From NCBI GenBank assembly GCA_949317995.1, contig OX439039.1:19335282-19399281 (forward strand): a stretch of DNA of 64,000 nt, written 5' to 3'. This DNA is from Acholoe squamosa. Taxonomy: Eukaryota; Annelida; Polychaeta; Phyllodocida; Polynoidae. Shown here in pieces: positions 12,201 to 24,200 of the stretch. The number at the start of each line of letters is the position of its first letter. Within the stretch, counting starts at the first letter, position 1. The notes under the pieces are model-generated. The model saw nothing but the letters and a program-made list of their open reading frames with translations, was not told the DNA's origin and ran no database searches. The translations under genes were made by a program, and so were the position numbers.

Positions 12201-15200
12201 GATAGATGTTAAAGTGGTAGATTTGCATTAGATGCAAGAGCTCCCATGAACCATTGTTCTTAAAGCTAGGACAAGATCTGAAATATATAGATTTTCCAAT
12301 TTCTGCATATCTATCATCACCCCACTTGTGAAAGTGTCCTGCCAAAATCTCAATATATTCAGTGCATTCTAACCATGTCAAGTTCAAGCATATATGTGTG
12401 TAGAAATAAAATGCTTCCAGCATTTTATTCATGTCAACAAGCAGTCCTGATTGTACCAGCACAGTGGCTCCATCTGAAGCCATAAAGCAGAGTATTCTAT
12501 AATGGTGGTGAATTCAAGTTAGATGCCTGGCAGCAGAGCAGACACCACTCAGTGCTGCTGCCATTGAGGCTGTGACCAGAACTAATTTACCAAGTGGTTT
12601 CCCTTCCCACCAAAGAGGATAGACCAGCTGAAACCAAAGTCCAATGATGTGCACATAATGAGCCATATCATGCCATAATAAGTAGCACCCTATTACTTGG
12701 GAAGGGGTATATAATCCTCTGAAATAGATATCAGACAACACTATATTAGCTTTTATACCAGCTTTAAGAACTGAGTGGTATAATCCTTGATGATATATAT
12801 TATACAAAAATATACCTGTATTTTCCACATCTGCCGATGCTTTGCTAAAAATAATCTTTTCATTAAGATATAGCATTGACTTCCATAGACACTGCAATTC
12901 AGACTAACTTGAAATAGGAGTGCTGAGTTCCTCTAACATTATCTGTAGTATGCAGTGCCTCCAGTCTCAGAATAGGTTTGGGTGCAGGTTATCTATGCAA
13001 TAAAATTGTGTGTCAATTGCCGTGTATTGAATAACTTGAGTTGGCATACTTTGCGTGTTTCAGTTCTTTAATCAGATCAAGTAATCTGGCAGTATCATAA
13101 TATTGCATACAAAACATTAAAAGAAGAGAATGGTTCTAACAGAAGGTATAATAACCTATTGATTTTGAAACAGGAAATGTGCTTTAATGCATGTATGCTA
13201 TTCATTAGAATTATATCTCATATCTCTTTGGTCTGTCTTCATCAGTCTGTTTTTATCAGCCATCTTGCAATATGAAATGATGTTCTAACTTTATATTTTA
13301 TACATTAAATTTTAGCTGTTGAGGTTGGCACGCCTGCTGCGGGTAAAAGGAAACAACGAGCAAGAACGTGAAGGACAGGTCTTGAAACTTGTGGTGCAGG
13401 CTGCATTCAAAGTAAGTCAAAGCGCACAAATTAATGAGGAGTATTAACGATGGAAGTTTACCAATAATTCTCACAGAAAATTACTCTAACTCTTTGAGAT
13501 AGTCTTTACAAAACTATTATTTAACACTGCTTAAACACAAAAGTACATAATGACGATATTATATTGTTTATGCAGGCTAAGGACCAGCGGGTGGTCCATG
13601 ACACATGTCAGCGACTGATGGAGGCCGGGTACGCCCCCGTGTGGGAGGAGTGTAAGGCACTCGCACAGGACGAGTCCTTCACTGACACCAAGGCAAAGTA
13701 TGTCCATACCTTTCATATGCCTGAAGATGTGTTATCAGACGATTAAATCTGCATGCATGTTCGTAACCAGAGTTGGGGATCGGGGAATTGACATAGTTTA
13801 ATTATGTTGGAGATGATTCCGTAAGTATCTCTCTATGAATAGAGCCAATCCAATCCCCCTCCCCCATAAAGCCAGAGAATGGCATATGGACTGAACAGTA
13901 TTAATTTATGTATTCCCAAATGTTTCTGTATGCAGGGTAGAGTTGCTGTCCTTCGCCGTGACCCACTGCTCAGAAGACATGCTAGAACCCATCCTAAGGG
14001 CAAAATGTTACCTAGAGACGCAGGTAAGAATTGCCAAGCATTTAAATTAACTGTGTATTCTTGAAGAGGAAGTTTAAAAATTACTGACAAAACATGTAGC
14101 TTACTCTTTCTTTCCACAGTATTCAAGTATTTTTCTTTTCTCTCCTCAGATCCTCTATGACCAGTTACAGCAGCATGGAGGTGGTAGTGGGGGAGGATCT
14201 GAGGGTGCGAGTCCCACACGTGAGACGAGCCCATTCTCAGCCCGCGCTGCTCTGAGTCAAACCCAGGAGATCCTGTCAGCCACCACCTCCACCACCCGCA
14301 CTGTGCTGTCTGCTGTCAGTGACAAGAAGTATGTATGCTTTTAGAGTTTACCCTTTTTGGTGATTAACCAAAAAGTTCAAACTTGTAATATCAATCAGTA
14401 TCTAACGGGTATATACATGTATATCATACTTAACGTATATGATTATCTTGATTTACTTACATAGATATCATGCTTCATATGGAATCTCATCTCAGAAATA
14501 AACTCAAGCCTCATACTGTACCATAAAAATGAATCAGCATCAAACTAAACTTTAGGCCAAACCAAATTAAAACATTGGTCTATGGATTTCCCGCTCCTGA
14601 TTTTCCTATATGGAAATTTTATTTTTAATTGAAAAAAACTTTGTCTATGGATTCCGCCCGCATCTTTTTCTGGAAAATTGATTTTTTTTTTTTTTTTTGC
14701 AAAGTCCTTACAGTGTCAACTAATAAAGATACAGCAACAGCAGACCACTCATTGGATAGGTAGAGGTTACTAGATTTGAACATTTCAGTGTCTATTCTGC
14801 ATTTAGCAACCAAAATACTAGTAGACATAAATTTAAGAAAAGGAGCAAAAAAAGAAAAAAAAAAATCGCCCTCTTCACATCTTTGATATTGAAAATCCAT
14901 AGACAAATAAAAATTTTTAGAAAAATAAAATAAAAATTTCGCCCTCCCGCTCCAGGTTTCAAAAATGAAATTCCATAGACCAATTATTTTATTTGGTGTG
15001 GCCTTAATGGATATGATTTACAGGTGGTGGAAGCGTACAATGAAGAGCCTCCACCCGGCCTCACACCAGGCTAACATGACGGAGGAGTGGGATGATCGTA
15101 ATGCGGCCTTTACCCGCCAAGGCTGTCACCCTTTTTATGGAGACCTCATGGATTCAGCATACAACAATAATGTCAGTATTGAACCAAACTGAATTTCATA

Positions 15201-18200
15201 TGATGTCTAGACTTAGATTTCAGAAGTCATATTAGACAAAGACAACTTATGGTGGATTAGGTGGTTTACAGTATTTCCACAGTGAAAGTACTTCTTAGGT
15301 TTTTCTTTTGTGTTATAGATTCTACAGCTTCCATACTCATCAATAGAACCTTAAAGGCTATCCGATGCAATATAAGCATGAGTAGCATTTTATATTCAGC
15401 TCAGTTAAATCTCGGACTGCTTAAAATTCCTAGAAGTAGTCATTTGGTTAGAGTTTTATTAGCTCCAGTAACGTTATTGTTTCAGACTGAGGCAGACTAC
15501 CGCCGGCTGCGACTCCGTCCAGCCATTATCAACGGTCTTCAGTTCAGTGAGGCGGTCCTACATCTTGCCTGTTTGGAGCAGATGCTGACGGAGGGGGAAA
15601 CTGACAACTCAACCACTACTGGTAAGCTGAACTTACATATAAAATAAAAACTCAAAATAAAAACTACTGGTAAGCTGAACTTACATATAAAATCAAAACT
15701 CAAAATAAAAACTACTGGTAAGCTGAACTTACATTTAAAATCAAAACTCAAAATAAAAACTGGTAAGAAATAAAAGCTAAAAAAGCCATGGTTTCTTCTG
15801 GCATGCAGCCAGCATGTGAGATGCCATTGTCCATATATAGTACATAGGCCGGGGCCTACATGCTTCAGGGATGAAAGTCTTAAGGATTTTCCCTGATTTC
15901 AGGGATTGTTAACCCAATTTATACTAAAGCCAGAGTTTTCGCAAAAGAGGATTGAAAATTTGTACATAATGTCCTGTATGCCTAAATATGAACCATTTCA
16001 AATTTTGTGGTGATCGGATAATAATGCAGAGATGTAAGTTTTCAGGGAATTCCCTGAAAATAGGGATTTAAAACATCTTTAGATTAAGTCAAAATAGGGA
16101 TATGTAAGGTCTTCAGGGCCAGATTTGAACACAGATTTGCAATGTGTTCTTGCCCTAATGATAACCCCCTGCTATACACATACCCAGGCCTGTGTTGGCT
16201 GCTTTAACCAGTGACTCCACTGAGGAACAGGAAGGCCCCCTGTGGAAGCAGAGAGACTCAACTGGGCAGGGGAAGGCCTGGACAGGGGATCTCAGTCGAG
16301 GCGTTCGGAGTACGGCCGAGGGATCAATGCTGGTTTGTAAGGCCACCCCCTATTGGTCCTCCCCATGTGGGTCAATGTTGATCCCTGAGTCAACTTACTA
16401 CACTCCCAAGCATAGTTAACCACTGGTACCTACCCAGACATGGCTGGGGTGGAGAGGGGTAGAGGGAACAAGCTAAGGGTTTATAGTTAGCGTTCGAGGT
16501 CACCCCTACCCATAATGCAATAGATATCGTTAGAAAACCGCTGCCCGAACGCCTCGAGTGGCATACTCTACTAGGGGAGGTAAAGGGAATGCTGCTCTCT
16601 GATTGGTCTAAAATACTCAGTCTCAAGACTAGTCTACAGTTGCCCTCCATACAGCCATTTTGGGAAACCCCTTCAGAAAAGCCATGTGAAACTCACACCC
16701 CCACCACCATACATCTACTCAATGTCTGAACACCACACTCACCCTCAGCCACCCTTAATTCTGAAGCATTATAGGTTGAAAGAGATTAGGGGTGGGGTTG
16801 GTGGGGGAGGGGTATACTTAACTCATAGTTCCATATACATGTATTGTGGGGAAGGAGATTAGTTGTATACATGCACATTGCATATATAGACTTTAACACG
16901 CCCCCATCCCCCACCCTGTGATAATAGCTTTTCAGGGATTTTCTCAATACCCGACTTACATCTCTGATAATGTTCTGTGATATAAGGTTTTTATACCGAC
17001 CTACATGTAGGTCATTAGGAGAATCCACTGTGTGAAACTGCACAAGTAATAGGCATCACCTTATAGTGAACTGTGTATATTCAAGGTCAAGCCTTATGAC
17101 CTTAACCTTGGCATCTCTGGCAAGGTAACTCATATTACGTAATCTCCCGCGTATACGGTGCGTCTTATACGCCAAACAAAATGCTGCTAAGTCTTATACG
17201 TGGGAGGACATTGCCTTGATTTTGGGGTGCGCCTTATAGGGGGGGTAATTTTACTATAGAACAGTACTAAATTAACAAAAATCTGCCCTTAGAGGTGCGC
17301 CTTATACGTGGAATTGCATTCTCTTAGTTGAGGATGCACCTTATACGCGAGCTGCGCCTTATACGCGGGAGATTACGGTACATTTAATTATTGGGGTCAT
17401 ATAGCATAACCAAATATCAAAATTTGATAATCCTAGGCTAAGCCATAATGGAAATATAAAGTGATAACATTCTAATTCATATCTATACAAAATAGTTACC
17501 TAAGCATAGGAAACCAGACCCCTTATCTTCCTAACGACCTACATGTAGGTCACTTTTGAACAATAGGCCATATCTTAGGAAGTTATGTCTCCATGAAAAC
17601 CAAATTTTGCATGCATAAACTTGTATTTTTTTCCATATCAACTAACTTGTGAATACCAGGCGCTAGGTTAACTGATGAAATGAACAGATTAATTTTTCCA
17701 ATATGCCTTTTTGCCTATTTTCATATTTTGCTGTATTTTGGTTGCAATGGCAACCATGCAAACAATGGTTGGCAACTTAATTTTTGAGTTATTTGGAATT
17801 TCTATGGGAGGGACTTAAAAATATGATTGAAATATATAATGTATCTTATTTTCTCTGTAGGAGGGGTGTGTGTCCTTTATGGTAATGTTAGTGACCTAGT
17901 GGTTGTCTTTTTTTTGCTCACTCACATTCATCTCTGGTACTTATTGTCTGCAAGGAGATCCTCCTTACTGTTTAGTGAACCATGAGTGATCAAAGCTTGT
18001 TGTTTTTCTGGCCCTGTCTATGGGACCAGGCAAATCAACATAGTTTGTCCCTGATACACCTTGTTGTACATGTTCACAGTACTCCTACAGTTGGCTGATG
18101 ACGTTATACACCAGGACTGTAGTCTGGGCCTCTCCTACCTCCTGGCCCTGCCTCAGGTAGGTTTTCTGATTGGTACTTCGTCCCTACCTTGAGATAATGA

Positions 18201-21200
18201 CATTTCAACCATTTGATTGCAGTATTTTGAGCTCTACTGGTATGCAGCCCTTTTTTCAACCTACTACGGTAGCCCACACATATAATTTGACTAAGACGTT
18301 TACTGTCCATTTTGCATGCTTCACCATAGCAGAAAAAGTAATACTGAACTCTATTTTGATAGCCGCTCGATGCTGACCCAGTCTTCAAGAAGCTCCCGCG
18401 GACGGCCATATCTCTCCAACTGGCCACATATTACTATGCGCTGCAGCTGGGTGCGCGACTGAACCCTGCAACTGAGTGCCAACAGGGGCCTTTGTACACC
18501 CACGACCCCGCTGATGTTATAGCCGCCATGTTGGCTGTGACAGAGAATGGGGGCGCTGCTTTGAGGGGGAAGAAGAAAGTGCTGCCTGTGGACATTGAGG
18601 GTTTGGTAGAGCGCTTACACCATTATAACGAGCTCATGACTGACTACACACAGGCACAGGTGTTAGAAAATCTCAGTAAAGGTGAGTTAATATCTTACAT
18701 TGTGAATACTTTATCAACCCCTTTTTGGCATTATGGTAGCTGTTGCATGGAATAATTTGACGATATTTCTAGTCAACAAAATGTTTCATATGTACTTAAA
18801 GTTCTTTGTTCAAGACAGGTTTCATCTGTCTTGAAGGGTCATAAACCGAGTGGTGTGGCTGACACTAAGGAAACATGTTAATATATACTAAATATAACGT
18901 AAATGATAAATGTAATGAATGCTGCCATATCTGGTGTCAGAGAAAATACTCCATGTGCTGTTTCCTTATCCAGGAGTGGACGTAGCACGGTTCACCCAGG
19001 ACAGTGATTATAAGCGGGAAACCATCCTCGGTCTGGCCATGTAAGTATGCAGATTATTATTTGTTTTTGAATATATCAACTAGATAAATAGATGAGCACT
19101 ATTTCAGAAATTTTGCTTTCTTTTTACAGCTATATGGTTCAGAATGCATCTACTCTATTCAACCTAAACCCTACCCCCCTCCCTCAGGGTTTGCTTTTTT
19201 TCATGCCATAAGAAAGACACACACGTTAATATTGTCCATCCTTTCACTACAGGACAACAGAACAATCAGTGTATGAGACGGCCTTGTCGCTCGCTAAGCG
19301 CTACAAACTGCCGATGTGGGAGCTATACATGACACACCTAGAGCACCTCTTTGATTGCGGGTGAGTCACCCTTCTATTTATTTTTCCCCAGCTATATTTT
19401 TTTAACTATAATATGGAACAGAATGCTTAAGATGGTCATGATTGAAGGGAGCTTTACACTATCACACAAGATAAGAATGCAGAATACATATCTACCTTTG
19501 ATGCAACTCTGACTGCAAGTGAATTTAGGCAGGCAGCTGGTATGTATTTCTCAGTGCGTCCCAGAGCGTATATCAGGACATCTAGATACATGTACTGACA
19601 CTTGGTTCACTTACAGCCTACCACTCGGGCAGTTAGAGGAGCGTGTGGTACAGCAAGGCCTGATGCACGCATTGAGTAAGCAGCCTGAGGATCTGTCCCA
19701 GCGCATGTCTCAGTATGTCTACCCGAGTATCGCAGGCACTGACCATGGCCGGCTCCTCTACTACTACAGTCTACTGGAGGAGGCAAAGGTAGCAGACCAG
19801 AGCATCACACCCGATACTCACATCAGGCTCCTTAAGAAGATAAGGCCTGCCGCTCCAGGTACCTCCACACTTACCTATGTAACATAAAGTATCCTTCATC
19901 AGATTGAATTGGCCTTCAATGTGACAGTAATAAAACCATGAAATCTATTAGATCCAAAATTTGCTGGACAAGTCAGATGTCATAGAAATGTAAGAGGTTT
20001 AAATAGTATTTTACTCCTTATCATTAAGTTTTCAGTGTTACAAAGGTTTACTGCAGTGAGTTAGTACATCTGGATCTAAAATACTCATGTAGCCTGCTTT
20101 CAATAAATAAATTATAACCAAATTGACATCTCAGGACTGGACTACAAGAAGTTGATGGACGATACGCAGCGGCCGCTTGAGGTGATCCGCCCTATTCTAA
20201 ATGATGGAAATGTGCATGTCCTCGCTAAACTGGCTCCCAAGATACCAGACCAGGTAAGGTATATCAATATTGCATCCTGCGAAGATTATGATAAGAAAAC
20301 GAGTAAGATGGGACCTCCATATCTGACGAGGGGGGAAAAAACCTAGAGCTATAGTGCCATAAGACATAATATAACTTCATATCTTAAACTTGTACACAGA
20401 GAGTGAGAGTCATCAAGCAACTAGTTTCTCTTTGTAGAAAGGTGGATACCTACAGCCCAGTCTGGTGTTCTGCGCATGGGCGGTGAAGATGTTCTGGGGT
20501 AGCACGTCCAGCAGTAAAAGCCAGCCGCAGAACAAGGTAAGGGTTAACACTATAAAGCGTTTGATTAACCCTTTTAGGACCTCATCGTGATTTCATCAAG
20601 CCCTTTGGTAGTAACAAATAATGAGCCATGTCTGCATTCAGCCCCATGCCGATCCTACTGAGATGATGCACTCCCATAGGATTTGCTTGATACACCATTG
20701 AAACACAAGTGAATCACTTTTTTTTTTAATATCTGAGACCGTCCAAATTTGAATGCCTTAATGGTGAGGTTAAATCTGACTGGTTATCAAAAGATGAAAG
20801 TCATCATAAGCGTCGTTTCCCTCAGTATTGAATCTGAAGCCTTGAGTACCAATATTCTTTCCTTCAAGGGTCAACTTTCTGTGAGCATATTGGCTGATAT
20901 ATTGTCTATTGCCAGGCGGAATGGATACACCGATATGAGGCGTGTGGGGAGTACATACAGAAGCTGACGCCGGACGACCTGGCACAGTTCATAGAGGCTA
21001 TTGTCTTTGTACCCCAGTCTCTGGATAAGGTAACTCGCTGTTAATAATTGAGTAGAAAGTTACCTATCGATAGAATTAATGTTGTTTTTTTTTCGTCTAA
21101 GATAATTGCTTTGATTTGTTTAAGCAGTACCACACAGTTTTACCCACAAATGTGTTATTTTCTAGAGCTATAGTATTTTCTTTTCTAAGTAAAAAGTTCT

Positions 21201-24200
21201 GTTCTGACAAAGAGCTTTAACACTACCATTAAAACAAAAGGGTATCATGTATCAATGTACAATGCGGCTTTTATAATTTGATGATGCTAATTTCTAAGTT
21301 CTCCCTTTAGCTTGACCTGGGGTGTCGGCAGGAAATTGTGAAACGTGCCATCAAGTTTTGCAAACAAGGGGGCAAAAAGAAGAAGCGAGAAGAGAATGCT
21401 AGGTCAGTGCAATTTTAGTGAAAATCGGCGTCCTTTGTCAGAACCACGACACTTAATCATGTAAAGCAGACCCTCGATATTTATACTATTTACAAACTAT
21501 GGGTTTGTTAGCTGAAGGTCCATTAAATAATACAGGGATCGAATTCTTAAGGATTTCGGGGATTTTTGAGCTGACAGTACAACTGGTAATCACACAAGGT
21601 TTTTGTCACGGGGGGGCAGATGAAATGTAAAGAATATCCTCCTGTTTGCCACAGGTCTGAATTGTCATGGGACGATGTAGCGGTACGGATGCAGCAGTCG
21701 TTGGACCATCTGAACAACCTCGACAACCCTGTCATTGCTGAACTCGCTGAGTCAGAAGACGATAAACTCAGGGACTATGCACGCCTCTTTGACCTCTCAA
21801 GGTCAGAGACAGACAAGGTGAGGTCAAGGTCATTATCTTCTATATGAATAAAAGTTGATATAAAAAGGAAGGTTTGAGATGACAATGTTGGTAAGGTCCT
21901 GAATTGATGTTCCTTATACCCACTCTATAGGGACACATGTGCATTTATTTGTTGTTGTTTTTATTCAAAAAAGACGAAAGATTATGTCTTTCTCCCACTG
22001 AAAAAAAAACAACAACAACAAAACAACATTTAATTGTTGGTCCTTGCCTTGACTTAAATCCTCTACTCGCCAAATACCTTATCTATGATTACCGTATTCG
22101 ATGTAATGAGTGCACATCCCTGAATAAATACAAACTACCTCCTTTTAGTCACAAGCTCGACTATAAATACCAGGAAATCATCAATTGTGAGGCCCAATTA
22201 AACTCATAACCACTAGACATACCGTGCACTAATTACATTGAATATGGTATGTCAATTATATTACTCAGTATAAGAGATACATTGCTGACCAGCAATATGT
22301 TTGTGTATACAGGTCCATGAGTTGTGTCTACGTATGGTGCTGGACGGACAGTCGTGTCAGCAGGTAGCGGACGTCTTGTCTATAATACCACATGACACAT
22401 GGCAACCTCAGACAGCCGTCAAGGAAGCCATCGGTCTCATCGTCACAGCCATCAGGTACAGGCCTGCTATTAATTATACAGGGGTAGAATTCAAAACTTC
22501 TTTTCTTGACTTATCTATAATATCAAGACTTTAGATCAGAGAAGACCATCGCCTTTTGAGTTTTAGTCTTATTGGTTAAGGAAACCTCCAAAAGTTCTTG
22601 TTCTGTCTTATAAGTTTTGAAATCATATGATCACACAAAACCCGTAGGTCAAGTAGATTTTAAAAGTTTATATAAAAATGGTGCAAACAGGCAAGTTAAT
22701 AATTATTGGTTGAATAAGATATGATATGAAACTCAATGACATGCATTCTGCTTTGTTCCAGGAGTCCTGATGACGTGCTAAGTCTGTTGGAAGGTCGAGA
22801 TTTGATGAAAACGTTAGAGACAGTCGTCCACAGCGTCAATGACGAACAAGAAGGGTACTGTATTTAATAAGTCACTTGATGTTACTTTGTGAGGATCTCA
22901 TGCAAGAAGTAACAGTATCATTATTCTTTTGTATCTAACCGTTTTGTACCCTATTAGTTTACTTTCTGACAAAAATTAGTGGTGATAAGTTTGTTTTTCA
23001 ACTGTCAGAAGCTGAGACTCTCCAGAAGGAAACTGTTAGAGATACGATCTGGCCGAGACTACATACCGTAATAGTAAAAGAAAAGTAGATAAAAAAGGGT
23101 GGAGGAAAGGGCATACAGTTGAAATAAATAAAATATACCGGTATTCATGATGCAGTCTGCGAAAGGTAACCTTAGTAAAGCTAAATAGAAACGTCTTTTT
23201 TTTTCTCATATTAGACATAAGTATCCACCTCTGTAGAAAGATTGAAACACTTTCATGCCCAATGAGACTCCTTCACTTTCATATTTCAATTTTGTTGCTC
23301 TGACTTTGACAGGGACCTTGTGTCAATGGACGACGTCATGAACTTGTTGAGACCTTTCTGTGCTGACGTCAATGTCCCTGTCCAGCCTCGTCTTGATGTT
23401 CTACATATCCTCGAAGAGGTAAGTCTCATTAACCATCTCAATACAAAATGATTCTCTGCCATGAATTTCATCAGAATTAGAAGCCCTTTTGGAAATACCA
23501 CAATACATGTTGTAAATTGTATACATTGTGCATGATAAATTTCTAACTTCAGGCGTTTGAGCTGAATGATGGGGACCTTATCCTGCTCATTTGTTACCGC
23601 ACGGATGCCATCATCTCTACCGGCTGGGACGGACGCAAGGTAAGATATTCTGATTCCTTAAGATTATCTCATTCCTTAGGGTCACACCACTGATAATCCT
23701 GCTGAGACCTTGCCCTAATTTCTTACTTATTGATCTTGTATTGGCAGTAACTATTCAGCTTAATAGCTCTATGTTTTTAACCAACTTGAGTTGTTTTGCA
23801 TTGAATGTTTCACCTGTTATTGCCCAATGACCTACCCCATAGGGATAAGCTTACAGTGATTCTATGACCTTATATGATGAGGTTGATACAGACGTGGGCA
23901 TACATAGTGTCCTTATTATACCTTGTACTCTATATGTATATGGTCCGTGTGCACCTTATACTCCAGGTGACAGAGGGTGAGGTGGGTACCGATGCGGGAA
24001 GACAGGCGCTGTTTGATGACCTCCTGTCTACCAGTGAGCAGCTCACTCACTTCACGGCACTCACCAAGCTACTCGACGTGTGGCCTCCACTACCAGCCAT
24101 ACAACTCAGGTAAGGTTTTAACCCTGTACCCATATAAAGGTTGCATACCTTCATACCATCGTGACAACATGATGGGGCTTATACAACTTATCCAGGGGAG

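Noticed and set aside
13833-14234. 133-codon minus ORF
   Set aside because: Lies opposite two NBAS exons and their intron; a shadow of the coding strand.
15261-15647. Plus ORF containing an NBAS exon with extra N-terminal sequence
   Set aside because: The upstream part is intron ending in TTGTTTCAG; only 15486-15621 is coding.
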